A DNA stretch of 64,000 bases from Anastrepha obliqua (lineage: Eukaryota; Arthropoda; Insecta; Diptera; Tephritidae), in the NCBI RefSeq assembly GCF_027943255.1, contig NC_072893.1, forward strand, positions 248,001 to 312,000, written 5' to 3'. The position numbers and the translations under genes were made by a program. The notes under the pieces were generated by a model. It saw nothing but the letters and a program-made list of their open reading frames with translations. It made no database searches and was not told the DNA's origin. Shown one piece after another: positions 22,977 through 35,161 of the stretch (position 1 is its first letter; each line of letters begins with the position of its first letter).

Positions 22977-25126
22977 GGGTTGTGTTTATTCCAAAAGCGG
23001 GAAAAAGCAACCCTCTTTACTCAAAGGAGTACAGGCCCATTAGTCTGACCTCATTTCTCCTGAAAACGTTAGAGAAGATTTTAGACACATACATTAGAGA
23101 CACAATTGCGCCGGACGAATTATCCAAGGCGCAGCATGCCTACACTAAAGGCAGATCCACTGAAACTGCACTTCACTCACTTATACTAAACATAGAAAAG
23201 GCGTTAGAATATAAGGAGTATGCTCTAGGAGTATTTCTAGATATATCAGGAGCCTTTAACAACGTGACAAAAGATGCTATTCTAAACAGCATTGAGTCAC
23301 TTAACGTGCAACCCGCGGTTTATCTATGGATAAGGCAGCTATTAGCTAGCAGAAAGATAAAAGCGGAGTGGAACGATGCGAGCGTCACCAAATATGCATG
23401 TAGAGGTACTCCGCAAGGTGGGGTACTATCACCGCTATTATGGTTACTTGTAGCAAATGAAATTCTTAAGAAACTTGACGGAGGGGCACCTAAACTAGTG
23501 GCTTATGCCGATGACATAGCTATAATAGTTACGGGAAAGTACCTGGACACCATCAGTAATGTGATGAACAACACTCTCAAAACGATACACCAATGGACAT
23601 CCCGCGCAGGGCTAGGGATAAACGCCGGAAAAACGGACATGGTACTTTTTACCAGGAAGTACAAAGTTCCGGCGTGGAACCTACCGAAGCTGGGCAATAA
23701 CGAACTACTTCTCAAAGACTATGCGAGGTACCTCGGAGTAATACTGGACAGCAAATTGCTGTGGAAGCACAACGTCGAGGAGAGGGTGAAGAAGGCCAGT
23801 AATGCTTTGTACGCATGTAAAAGAATGCTGGGTGTTACTTGGGGTCTATCACCCTCTCTGATGCATTGGTGCTACACAGCAGTAGTCAGACCGATATTGC
23901 TGTATGGAACCTTAGTATGGTGGACTGCGACAAAAAAACTGACATACTTAATGCCGCTAGAAAGGATTCAACGCCTCGCTGCTCTGTGCATAACAGGAGC
24001 GATGAAAACCACTCCAACGGCGGCACTGGAGAAGATACTCAGCATGCCACCTATTGACCTCATGGCGGAAAACCTGGCAGCGAAATCCGCGAGGAGGCTA
24101 ATGGCTGCGGGGGTATTCACCTGCAGAACCTTCGGTCACAGCTCAATAGGAAAGTGGAGCTCAGGTGGCACGGACTACATGACTCCGTACTTTAATTGGG
24201 AGAGAAGGTTTCGCACTACAATTGAAGAGGAGGGATGGCACAAAGGCATGAAGCCTGGCCATAGAACTTTTCACATCTATACAGACGGCTCGAAAACTCC
24301 AGACGGAGTGGGAGCAGGTATTTACTGCTCAAAACTAGGAATAAGGCAGCCTATCAAGCTACCAGACCACAGCAGTATTTTCCAAGCGGAAGTTTTTGCT
24401 GTGGGGAAGGCCGCGGAGCTAGCCTACTCTAGAACAAGAAAGAACTCAACAATTAATATATACGTGGATAGTCAAGCAGCAATAAGAGCAATAAGCTCAT
24501 ATTGTATTAAGTCCAAAAATGTTCGACGGAGCAGGGAGGCCATAGAAAGGCTAGCCGGAAACAATAGGCTGCATATCTACTGGGTACCTGGTCACAAAGG
24601 CATTATGGGGAACGAAATAGTAGATGAGATAGCAAAAAGTGCTGTGAGGCTACCATTTGATCAAGAGAACGACATACCAAAACCGCTAAACACAATATAC
24701 AACGAAATGGACGACCACATGAAAAGGCAAGTGGAAGCTAGGTGGACTAACTTGACCACATGCAAAACAGCAAAAGTCATGTGTAGGACTAACGACAAAA
24801 AACTGACTCCATTCGTACTTACGCTTTCGCGAAAGGAATGCAGAACTATCATAGGTATGCTAACAGGCCACAATCTACTGGCTGCATATGCGTACAAGAT
24901 AGGGATTGCTAACACGGACAAATGCAGGAAATGCAGAGAGGATGTTGAGGAGACTTTAGAACACCTTCTGTGCGCTTGTCCGGCATTACTAAAAACGCGA
25001 CTAAAATGCCTGGGAGCACCACTGTTTGAGGGTCTGGAAGACGTCTCTAAAGCGGAGCTCCCAGCCCTACTTAGATTCGCTAAAAGCGCTGACATCCTAC
25101 ATGATGTCTACTTCAGGTATTCATAG
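22977..25126 (+). CDS. LOA-like LINE ORF2 C-terminal part: RT, RNase H, Cys/His knuckle
   Basis: The frame is open from the insertion border (22977) to the TAG at 25124. The first codon of the reported frame, 22982, is a GTG within the RT and not a true start. Numbering from there (714 residues): RT lies at about 1-280, with the motif A Asp at 87 (FLDISGAF), RGTPQGGVLSPLLW at 141-154 and the catalytic YADD at 175-178. A thumb/linker carries WWTATKKL and CITGAMKTT. RNase H has D435 (YTDGSK), E470 (FQAE), D496 (YVDSQ) and D548 (GNEIVDE), all four catalytic acids. The end has C648, C651, H661 and C666. Missing are ORF1, the endonuclease and the RT fingers, so it cannot mobilise itself even though every visible active site is intact. 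Confidence 0.93.
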
Positions 25127-25207
25127 AGGTCGGTCTCCATCTGGTATCGCTAGGGACCAAAAGGTCTATGCGCGGCTTATTGCCAACCAGGCTAACCTAA
25201 CCTAACC
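22977..25207 (+). mobile_element. LOA-like LINE, young 5'-truncated insertion
   Basis: The insertion is flanked by a perfect 12-bp target-site duplication, TTACTAACAGGA, at 22965-22976 and 25208-25219. It starts in the middle of the RT domain, as expected for 5' truncation during target-primed reverse transcription, and ends in a 3' untranslated region and a CTAACC repeat tail (25190-25207). The ORF is intact, so the insertion is young. RT, RNase H and the C-terminal Cys/His motif place it in the I superfamily, probably LOA; R1-like is the alternative. Confidence 0.93.
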
Positions 25208-25219
25208 TTACTAACAGGA

Positions 25220-26470
25220 AAAGTGTGGAGAGTAGTAAGTATTGAATAATTTACATAATAGCGCTTAAAAAAATCTATGTAGATATATGAATACCTTTTA
25301 AGGCGAATGTTAAATTGTGTATAAACTACAGTTGAGGACTTTTGGTCTAAGAACTATCTGAGGCTGAGTATTTTGGCGAAAAGTTGTCTCTGCTATCAAA
25401 TATATGTAGTTTTAAATTTGTTGCGCAAGTTTGATACTCCTTTTGCCAAAACGACTTTAGCTCGTCAAATGTAAAAACTCATAGACTGTTCGAAAACAAA
25501 AATTACAATAAATCAGCGAAAACAAAATTAAATTCTATTATATTCACTCCAATACCGTTAATCCGAATGGAGTATTACTGTAGGTATGATTTGTAAGCAC
25601 AAGGGCAATCACTACAAGTTAAGCCGGGGTGTTCACGCATGGTCAGTAATTATATGTCGCCTGCGCTCGAGTGGGAAATTCAAATTATTTATTTATTTTC
25701 ATAGGAGATGGAAAACCAAAAATTTAGTTACATAAATTGAATTGTTTGCCAAAGTAAACGTGTATAAAAATTAAATATTTAAAATCGAAAAAAAATTTAT
25801 GAAATATGTCACATAGTTTTTGTATTATACATGGCGATCAAGTTTGTGCATTGCGCAGGTCAGAGGGTGAGCTTGTTTGTAAACAAATCAATTTGAAAGC
25901 AAGCATGTATGGAAACTATTATTTATTTCTAAAAATCATTGCTAGTGCGCGTATCAAGCTTACAAAATCATAAAAACTTTTTTCTTTGCATTGATGAATT
26001 TCTCCAATTGCGTTAAAAATATAACACGCGGCTTAAAAAATAAAATAAAAAATAACAATGCAACAAGAGCAATAACAAGATTTTATAAATTGAGTAACAA
26101 TATTGTACTCACGATGGCGAATAACAACGAGGGGCCCCTATCTCAGTCTGTTTACATACTCAACCGCTCTATTTGCTTTGGTTTTTGTAGCGCATTTTTC
26201 TATATTTTCGACCGAACAAAGAAACATTCATATAGGTATCTAAACTTAACTATAATTAAATCAAAATTGCCAAAAAATCCGAGCCACTAAGGATTTTAGG
26301 TAGAGATCAAATATCTTTCGGAAAAGATGTCGTACCTGCTTGAAAATGGAAGAACAACGCTTTGATCTTCTAACGTAACTTAAATTTTTGTTTATGCTAT
26401 TTTGTATGTACATAATAAATAGAGATGTGGTTACAAATAAATATTTCAGAAAATAATAAATTGGCATATC
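25220..26470. other. AT-rich non-coding stretch
   Basis: No gene recognised. The 99-codon frame at 25991-26290 is rich in Asn and Lys without a motif. Confidence 0.3.
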
Positions 26471-26839
26471 TCCCAGGCCGTTAGATTGCGGACCCATGTT
26501 TATTAAAGCGCTTCGGCTCGTTTGGTTCATACTACTACATCCTTAAATATGTTACATTCTTTTTTTTTTGCAAGCTATATACAACTGTATGCAAAATATA
26601 CTTGCATGTATGTAAGTCGCGTAATGCCAGCAGAATGCTTTCAAATTGTGGAAATTTACTATGAAACAAGAAATAAAAAGAAAAAAATTAATCAGCTAAA
26701 AATCGACGACGGTTGATTCAAACAAGTGAAGAAGTTATTACAACACAATCATTTCTGCCACACTCAATTGCAATCTTCAACATGAAATACTAGGTCGACT
26801 ACCCGACTACTTAGTCGACTACTCTCTTTACTGCTACTA

Positions 26840-27240
26840 CACGATACGGGCCTAAAAAAATCGGACGAATTTTAAGCCCAGTTCCGTTGGTAAATAGCTT
26901 CTTGCTCTACTAGTGGGAATCGTCGCGGTGGTCGGTAAACGGGTTCGTCGCCAACAGACACAATCTTCATTGTAACAGCAGAGATTATTGTTTTGTTGGT
27001 GTATTGTTCTTACTTATGCTTTTGCTTATACTTTTACAATCGCTTTTTTTAGAAGATTCATACCAATAAGCAAATTGGCACTGATGATGAAGGTGGTTTG
27101 ATTGGAAACCGTCTATTAAAACTTTCTTTAACTGATTATGGGTTACAGGTTTAGACTCACCTTCGATAAATAATTGTACTTTTAACAAATACAAACCTTT
27201 GCACGCTGTTTCGCCGGAATGAATTTGCATTTGTTTCGAC
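26840..27240 (-). pseudogene. Gypsy-like LTR retrotransposon pol remnant, internally deleted
   Basis: On the minus strand, TMKIVSVGDEPVYRPPRRFP (about 26910-26970) matches the linker just before RT in gypsy-type pol (MKIxxKDDxPVYQRPRRLP). It is followed within about ten codons by TGLKIRPIFLGPYRVVA (about 26840-26890), the C-terminal end of a gypsy integrase. RT, RNase H and most of integrase (more than 2 kb) are therefore missing between the two. The upstream 81-codon frame at 26985-27230 may be the protease-side linker, but I cannot confirm it. No LTRs were identified. Confidence 0.45.
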
Positions 27241-27489
27241 CTCTTCCAGGCAAGCTGTCACCAGAACAGCGCTTTCACCATTATACAAGTATTTTCTATA
27301 TTATAATCATCGAGAATATCCACGTCCACCGTACGTTCGTTCCGTTGCAAACACCTATTTCTCGTTTTTATACGACGAATAAATCACAACATTCCACTTG
27401 ACAAAAAGTAGACAACATATGTTAAAGTGGGCCAGCAACGAAAATATAGAAATTAAAGAAAATTGGTTGACAAATATTTTGTGCACTTT

Positions 27490-27800
27490 TTTACACTAAT
27501 TACTGCTTATAGACGCCGTTGCATGGAATCTACCATACTTTTAGAAACATCTCTTGGAATATATTCCCATATCAATTCATTCACTAGTGCCCAATGAGAT
27601 TGAGGTCTGGGCTCTGAGGCGGATGGAGCATTACTTTTTTTACATTGTAAAGCAATTGCTTTGGGTCTATATTGTATATGAAGGTGAATGTTGTTAGTAA
27701 CTGTAATTTTTCGTCTGGAATATGCTCCTTCAACATTTCTAGATAATTTATTTTAGTCATAGTGCTTTCAATAAAACAAAATGAGTCCCCCAAAATTCAC
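27490..27800 (-). pseudogene. Tc1-like transposase C-terminal fragment
   Basis: The minus strand reads STMTKINYLEMLKEHIPDEK, then NIDPKQL (family: QDNDPKHT, second catalytic Asp lost or shifted), HPPQSPDLNLIGH (family: PAQSPDLNPIEH; the catalytic Glu is replaced by Gly) and, after a short gap, VDSMQRRL (family: IDSMPRRLQAVI). Order and spacing fit a Tc1 DD34E transposase. The N-terminal two thirds are missing because the sequence above 27800 is a mariner remnant. Catalytic residues are damaged. Confidence 0.7.
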
Positions 27801-28345
27801 ACGCGTTTCCCGTAGTGATTCTTTGACTCGATTAAACAGAAAAACTATAGCAAGGAGTCATATCAGGTGAATTCGATACTTATTTGATGGTTTTCGTTTC
27901 GTCCTTGGTCAAAAATTCACGTATAATGATGGTACTGTGCGAAGGTGCGTTATCATGGTGAAAAATCCACGAGTTGTTTTCACACAAATCTGTTCTTTTT
28001 TGGCGAATTTCTTCACGTAAATGGCTCATACCGCCAAAGTAATAGTTCTTATTAACTGACTAACACGGCAGCATCGCTTTATTTTTTGACTGAAAACGAC
28101 GTGTTTTTTTGGTATTGGTTCATTAGAAGCACTCCACTCACTCGCGTTATTCATGAACCCACGTCTCGTCTTCAGTAATGATGCATTCCGACTATGTTCG
28201 TCATCCATTATTGACTCACGATCTCTTCTATATCGTTCATGCCTCTCGTAAACGGATGGTTTCTTTAGAGTAACATTACCGTAACAGATTCCGAACATTT
28301 CTAAGATTTTCAAAATTGAAAGCACGTGCAGAAGTAGATTTACTC
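27790..28345 (-). pseudogene. Mariner transposase remnant with internal deletion
   Basis: The minus strand starts with EMFGICYGNVTLKKPSVYER and HERYRRDRESIMDDEHS, the N-terminal HTH region of mariner transposases. It then jumps directly to RRGFMNNASEWSASNEPIPK, the segment after the first catalytic Asp, so about 90 residues are gone. Frameshifted sequence continues with HLREEIRQKRTDLCENNSWI and FHHDNAPSHS (second Asp), then NSPDMTPCYSF (third Asp, family YSPDLAPCDFF). The family is DD34D. It abuts the Tc1-like fragment near 27790-27800. Confidence 0.75.
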
Positions 28346-28419
28346 AAGGCGACGTAACTTTGTCAAGCAATGGCAATAAAATTTTGGTAGGAATGTTAAT
28401 CACAGATATGGTAACCTGA

Positions 28420-31400
28420 AAAAAACAGAACTCAACTGGTGGTTGTTGCGGGAAATTTTTGTCAAGGCGGTATTACAGTAATACTTCGTTGTTTACTTTC
28501 ATTTCAGGCCTCATCTGCGTGCGTTGAACGATTTTTTTCCTCGGATAACTTATTTATAACTATATGTATAAGAAGAACCCAGAAACAAGCCTGCAATAAA
28601 ATCAGCTGATTTAACTTCGAAACTAGTGTTCTTATATATCTTAGGGTATTTCCTCTTTGTAATTGGAATATTGCGTTTATTCATAATGAATTTATATTGG
28701 CCCTTTGGGAACACTATCAGTAAATTTATTATTATTTTAAAAAACTTGTTTGGAAATATGTTATTCTAAAAAACTTTAAAGAAAGCAATTTTAATTTGTT
28801 TACCCTTTATTCTCCTTTTCCATATAAGTTCTGCAGTCCATTAGGCAAATTGAAAAGTTCCAATACATACAATCAGTTCAGGAGTCAGCCAAATACTGTA
28901 CCCCAACGGACTCATTCCGATAAGGCAATAAATTTGACAGAACCGCTGTATGTGTTACGTCGCATCTGTGCAATTTATTCGTGAGTAATTTTGTCCAATC
29001 TTGTATTGTTAGAATGCAATTTCTATTTTTCGCTGGCGTCAAATTTATTTTGCATAGCGAAGAATTTGTAGATTTGATATAATACAAGTTTTCACTATTC
29101 GCAATAATAAAATACGAAAGATGGAGACAGGATATAATCCAGACGAAGACGGTGGGCAGCTAAACTTATTTAAGTCTATTCATATATACTTACAGGAATC
29201 TTAAACAAAAAATAATCTTGCTCCTTAATTTACTAAATTCAAATAACTCAACATCTACCCCAACTTTACCCCTTAAAAATTTAACATTTTAATAAGTGAT
29301 GTGGTTCTGTCTTTGCATTAATAACAATTACTTTATTACATAGTACTTAAAAATATATTTTCAACCATGTATCATATTTTAGAATCGAGTAATAAATAAA
29401 AGAGTTATGAAGAAAACTCGATTTTGGCTCCTTTTTGGACTTGCCAAAGACGAAAACTTTTATCATACAACCATAAAATTCTCGCGAAGTAAGCTTTCAA
29501 GCTACTAAGTAAATTTCATTCTGCCAAATATTTGGAATAAAATTTTCAATGCTCCCAATGTGTAAAATGAAAATGCTTAAGCACTAAAATATGAAAACAT
29601 TTGTGCTGATTTCTATTTCATTCACTAAGCAAGAAGCATTTAAAAATATTTAGTTTTCTTTTCGCCTACCAAAACTATTGGAACACGTTATTGTTAGTCT
29701 TAGCCCGCCACCACACTTTATATTTCTTTTGACAATACAAACATATTAAAAATCATTAATAAACGCCTTTCGATTTCCTTAGCCCAAAATTGAATACATT
29801 ATTTTGTTTCGCTTGATTTAAATAAAGCGATATACAGTAACTTTAATGATCTTTTGTGTTTCCATTAGGGTAAATACAGAAAAAGTATTCAGTAGGATCA
29901 ATGCGTCAAACGGTAGCTAAATATTTTAAAAGCTCGTTAAAAAATGGAAAATAATGCTAAACAAAAAATGTCTATACAATCTAACTCCGATGATTAGGCG
30001 GCATTCAGCCGCTCACAGCAGCTGATTGACAGTTCACAGCTAAATACTAAGAAGCATGACTATGGCCAACGAGGTATGTATTCGTACATATATTTTTTTA
30101 TGAATACCTTTTAAAGAAAGCTTTGCATTTACCTAGATGTAGAAATAATTTGCATTTATTTATTTATGATTTTTTTCGTATTTTAGCGGCACCTTTTCAA
30201 AGCGTTCCATAATGGTTGAACCTAAAGGGTATGGTTAAGACCGATGGAGACGACATGCGTGTGGCGAGAGTTGTAAGTCTTCGAAATGGAACATACATTG
30301 GAGCTTAATTAAGGCGGAATGACATGGCAAAGTTATTGAAACTTTAAACTCTTTTACCTTTTAATGATAAGCTAAACGAATCAATCACTATTGATTGTAA
30401 TATAACAATGGAAGTACCTGCACTTACTCATATTTGTATATGTACATACTCATACGTATATTTAAACTGTCATATGTGGCTCCACAAGTAATATAATATA
30501 ATACACTAAATTTACACTTCTAAGTGAGAGATGCTGATCTTAATCATTAATATCAATGATCAGAGTTTGTAACTAGCCATATTTCAAATATTAAACATTT
30601 ATTTGATTTATGTATGTTCCCACAATTTACATTTAAAACATTAAAAAATAAATATTTTGTACATATCTGCACATTTATTGCGTATCTGTATATGCTCGTG
30701 TTATTAATGGGATGTTTGAGGATTAACTAAGCTCCTTCGCTATCTTAACCCTCTAAATGATAAATATGCGCCATATACATACATATATTATGTATATGTG
30801 GACGGCAGGAACATACTTACAATAGAGGCAGCGAAGTTTTATGAAAAGAAAATTTATAATATGCTCGTAGTTTGCCGCCTTTTAAGTTTTTTATGTTTTC
30901 TTGCCATGATTTTTAAGTTTTCTTTTTCGGAAGCAAAACAAAAATAAATATGTACATTTGTATGTATGTAGCTATAATGAAGTGAATCATAGGTAGCAGC
31001 AGAGATGACTGGATCATTGCCAAAAGCGATCCGTAATGCAGTGGCTGTCGATACCGTTTACGAGTGATTGTGGGTTGGACCACTTAATACTGGTTACGCA
31101 GCAAAATGCTGAGTCGTCAGCCTTTCTCTTGCAAAGGGTTATGCACATACCTAAACAGAGAAGTAGAATTCGTGTGTATCCATACACATTCATATGTATA
31201 TATGTACATATATATATTTAGTCAGATATTTATTATTTCATTCATTCATGAAAAATTGAGATTAAAGTGTGTATACAACTTTTCTGTTTGCCGCTCCGTT
31301 TTGTTATGTTTTCTTCTTTGATTTCTTTACAAATTTCAAACCAACTTTAATGAGTGGCATGAAAAATTGTTTGAAGCCATGGTTTTGAACAATATCATTC

Positions 31401-32430
31401 TAATGACAATGGTACTTTTAAAGGGATTATCAAACCCATTTAACTGCTTGAGTATTATTTTTATGATACTTTGCTTTTCTCAGCAGTGGTGACTGATACA
31501 AAAATTGTAATTATAACACCTCGTTAGTAGCTTATTTCATGGATACGGTAGCGAAATCGATATTACTGCGTACACAATCAAACAATCTTATTAGGTCTGA
31601 CACCTCTCTGATTGTTTGGTGTCCCTTCATTGAGCGTGGGTCGCAGGCAAAGGGGCAATACTTATATACTTACATTTCAATGTATGGTGTTTAAAAGTAG
31701 AAATCCATTGTTTGCACAATACGAGTACACTGCAATAAATCAGACCGCCTCAACATAAGCGCTAAACCAACCATTTTGAGACAATGTCAATACCGTGCTA
31801 AGACTCTTTGATTTGGACACTGCTTTCAATTCCCTTCCTATGTGTATATATATTAGTGTAGAACATATTTAAATAAAAGCCCATGGCCCTACAAATTTTA
31901 TTGGCTAATAAACCAGTAGCGCCAGTGTGGGCGATTTAAAACATTATTCGCTTCGCTGCAGCTCAATCCGATATGAAATTAATCTTTAAATTAGAGAATA
32001 ATGCCCATAATATTCATAATCTTATGGAATACTGCTGGTTTGGTCCTTGGGCGGATATAAATCCGGGCCGCTCAAGTAACGTAGTAACTAAATTACAAAA
32101 ATAAAGTATGATACAAAACTAATTATGATTCTTTGGGCTGTATGAAATATCGGGATCTTTTGAAAAAATAATTCGGTGATATAAAACTCGGTTATTTAGA
32201 TATTAAACTGAATACAACTTGCTGCTGATCTAATTGTTGTTGGCGTTGTGGTATCCGTTTTTTCCTTGATCCAAATCGTACGACTTCAAGTCTTTCTCCC
32301 GTTGATCAGCTCAAACGTTCTTCGTTAGTCCAATTTGGTCGTAACTGTCTTCTTTCTGTTGAATATTAACTTTCTTTTAAAATCATACTGGAATTTTCTT
32401 TTTCATTCATGTTTTGAAGCGAACGTAATT
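28420..32430. other. Long AT-rich non-coding stretch
   Basis: No coding frame with recognisable content in about 4 kb. A patch near 32035-32090 (TTGGGCGGATATAAATCCGG) resembles a dispersed repeat I recall in tephritid sequence, but I cannot place it in a family. Confidence 0.3.
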
Positions 32431-32434
32431 TTAA

Positions 32435-32690
32435 CAAATTTGTCTAATAGCGGTGGCCCCTCGACAGGCAATGGCAAACCTGCGAGTGTATTTCTGCCAT
32501 GAAAAATCTTCTCATAAAAATATATGCCGTTCGGAGTCGGCTTGAAACTGTAGGTCGCTCCATTTGTACAACAACATCAAGACGCACACCACAAATAGGA
32601 GGAGGAGCTTGGCCAAACACCCAAAAAGAGTGTACGTGCCAATTATATATATATATATATATATATATCTATATATGTATATGATAGTTA
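32435..32690 (+). repeat. tRNA-derived SINE, 5'-truncated, long (TA)n tail
   Basis: It begins in the SINE body at CTAATAGCGG, lacking the tRNA-like head. It holds CCCCTCGACAGGCAATGGCA, CCGTTCGGAGTCGGCTTGAA, CACACCACAAATAGGAGGAG and CCAAACACCCAAAAAGAGTG, and ends in a (TA)n run at about 32645-32675. Open frames here are translations of the SINE. Confidence 0.88.
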
Positions 32691-33026
32691 GGTCGAACAT
32701 AAAACAATGGCATGTAACAGTCATAAAAAATATGCTGAGGTTGGTTGGGCAGCATAGAAAAAATATGGTGCCCTAGAACTAAATGACTTTCGTTTACCAT
32801 AACTTTAAATGTACATTTTTTCAAACAGGTAGCAAATTGCGATTAGAACAGAAAGTCTCAAATCCAAAGTTTGTTAACATGGTTGCTGTAGAAACTTTAT
32901 AAGATTGCAAAAGATATGTTAATACCTAAAGATGGTAATCGATATCAGCAAATTAAACAATTAAAAACTTTTCTTAGCTATGCTGCTCACAAATAATTAG
33001 TATATTTTCCTTGTAAATGTTAAGAC

Positions 33027-33769
33027 CAAGTAGATCTCCCTTTTGCAAACGCTTCGGGGGCAGCCCACTTCTATCACTTCGGATACACCAGAGGAAGCTC
33101 CCTATCTTGCCGGCTCATTAGCTTTTTCATTTCCATCTATGTTCCTACGGCAAGGTACCCAGATGAGAGTGATGTTTGTCATGCGTTCTAAAGCATTTAA
33201 TTCTTCTTTGCATTGTCTGACAATTTTTGAGTTGGTTGTTGTTGACTTTATAGCTAAGATGGCTGCTTGACTATCCGTAAAAATATATGCTTCTGATAGG
33301 TGTTACGGATGATTCTTGATTATCTTGCAAGCTTCCCTTATCCCGAGAAGCTCTGCTTGAAAGATGCTATTCCAGTTCGCCAGGCGAAAGGACTTGAAAG
33401 TCTCGAGGTATTTCGAATATACACCTGCACCGATGCCGCAATCCGTCTTGGATCCATCGGTATAAAATGCGGTGATATCTTCCTTGACTACCAAATTTAA
33501 CTCCCATTCCTTTCGCGTGGGAAACATTACCCTAAAATCTGGTCTGAAGTCTAGGGAAGTGGTAATGTAGTCTGATGGATTGCCGTTCAGCTTCCGACTA
33601 TCAAGAATAGTACTACGACCGAACACCCTAGCATTCCAACAACCACCCTCTTTAATTCTGATGGCGGTATTTGCTGCTGTTAGTCATAGTTGCAAATATA
33701 ATGGTAACAGGTTCAGTATGACATTCAGTGCCCCTGCTGGACATGATTTAATAACTCCAGTTATTCCTG
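33027..33769 (-). pseudogene. LINE RNase H domain and RT-thumb end (minus-strand LINE, downstream of SINE)
   Basis: From 33769: AGITGVIKSCPAGALNVILN (family CxxGITGALRTTPTAALExIL). After VMFPTRKEW comes RNase H: FYTDGSKTDCGIGAGVYS (first Asp), WNSIFQAELLGI (Glu) and IFTDSQAAILAIKS (Asp). ITLIWVPCRRNIDGNEKANE follows, in which the expected ADE is ANE, so the fourth catalytic Asp is lost, and a stop comes just after. RNase H would remove the RNA strand after cDNA synthesis. Inactive. Confidence 0.82.
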
Positions 33770-33770
33770 C

Positions 33771-34065
33771 GGCCGCCGTAGCCGAATGGGTTGGTGCGTG
33801 ACTACCATTCGAAATTCACAGAGAGAACGTAGGTTCGAATCTCGGTGAAACACCAAAATTAAGAAAAACATTTTTCTAATAGCGGTCGCCCCTCGGCAGG
33901 CAATGGCAAACGTCCGAGTGTATTTCTGCCATGAAAAACCTCCTTATAAAAATATCTGCCGTTCGGAGTCGGCTTGAAACTGTAGGTCCCTCCATTTGTG
34001 GAACAACATCAAGACGCACACCACAAATAGGAGGAGGTGCTCGGCCAAACACCCAAAAAGGGTGA
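33771..34065 (+). repeat. tRNA-derived SINE, full head, inserted in the minus-strand LINE
   Basis: Head GCCGCCGTAGCCGAATGGGT, with B box GTTCGAATC at about 33833-33841, the full body and the CCAAACACCCAAAAAGGGTG end, but no (TA)n tail. On the LINE side, RT-thumb sequence stops at RPILAYES and resumes at AGITGVIK, skipping about 25 residues of the family pattern. So the insertion went with, or was followed by, loss of about 75 bp of target. I see no target-site duplication. Confidence 0.9.
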
Positions 34066-34069
34066 TTCG

Positions 34070-35160
34070 TATGCCAAAATCGGTCTTACTATGGCAGTGT
34101 ACCTTCTGAGTGCGAATATAGGTTTTAAATCCCAATTTCTGCTAATAACTATTTTGCACGTATAATAAGCTACATACGCTTTTCTACATTGGGCCTCCAG
34201 TTCAATTTCGGATCTAGCATTACTCCTAGATACGTCGCTCTATCTGAAAGCGGAATTTCAACCCTATTAATTGACGGTAGACTAAACTGCGGCATCTGGC
34301 TTTCATTTATAAACAGCTTTAACTGGGTTTTGCTTGGGCTAACCGTAAGACCACTGTTTGTAGCACATTTACTTAGCTAACCCAAAGCTCCTTATAGCAT
34401 GTCACTAATAGTGGAAGTAAATAGCCCCGTTGTTAAGATCACGACGTCATCTGCGTAAGCGAATGCTTTCATTCCCCCTCTGTTGAGTTGCAGTAAAATT
34501 TTATTTAACGATATGACCCATAAAAGTGGGGAGAGGACCCTACCCTGTGGAGTACCTCTGCTCACAGTTTGGGTAAATGCAGCATCTCCTCTTGATACTA
34601 GAATGTTTCTGTTTTGAAGCATATATCGGATCCAATTTCTCACGCAGTCATTTCCTCCGAAGGTTGCTAGCGAATCGATTATGGTTTCGACTGATATATT
34701 GTTAAAGGCACCTTATATCTAGGAAGGCCGCCATGTGAACTATTTCTGATGTAGAGATTTTTCAATGTGCCCAATACCTTCGTAAAGAGCTGTTTCCGTG
34801 GATTTGCCCTTCATATAAACCAAAGTAGGTCACCACTTGCTAAAGATCTAATGTGTATATCTAAGATTCTTTCTAGTGTTTTAAGGAGGAAGGAGGTGAG
34901 ACTAATCGGTCGGAAGTCCTTCGCTACCTAATGTTTTTTCTTACCCACTTTGGGTATGAATACTACCTTTACTCTTCTCCAGCTCTCTGGAATATAAATT
35001 AAACGAAGGCATGCTTTGAAGATCCTTAGGAATCAGATCTCCATCTGCTTCTGGAGCTTTCAAAGCATAATTGGAGGGATGCCATCTGGACTCGCTGATT
35101 TATATGGTTCAAAACTGTTTATTAAAATGACAATCTTTTCTGTACCTAGTATGGAATTTA
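34070..35160 (-). pseudogene. LINE reverse transcriptase (minus-strand LINE, upstream of SINE)
   Basis: The 84-codon open piece at 34392-34643 has RGTPQGRVLSPLLW and MKAFAYADDVVILTTG, the RT core with catalytic YADD intact. Downstream, in another frame, come GLTVSPSKTQLKLFI, RATYLGVMLDPKLNWRPNVE and YTAIVRPILAYES, ending at the SINE. Upstream to 35160, fragments of the RT fingers appear in shifted frames. Frameshifts show it is dead. Confidence 0.82.
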
Positions 35161-35161
35161 T

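Noticed and set aside
24661..25095. 144-codon minus-strand ORF
   Set aside because: Antisense shadow of the intact LINE ORF.
22977..25126. 714-codon ORF as a host gene or domesticated RT
   Set aside because: Flanked by a 12-bp target duplication, starts mid-domain and ends in a LINE tail, so it is a transposon insertion.
32499..32776. ORFs with runs of IYIYIYI
   Set aside because: Translations of the SINE and its (TA)n tail.
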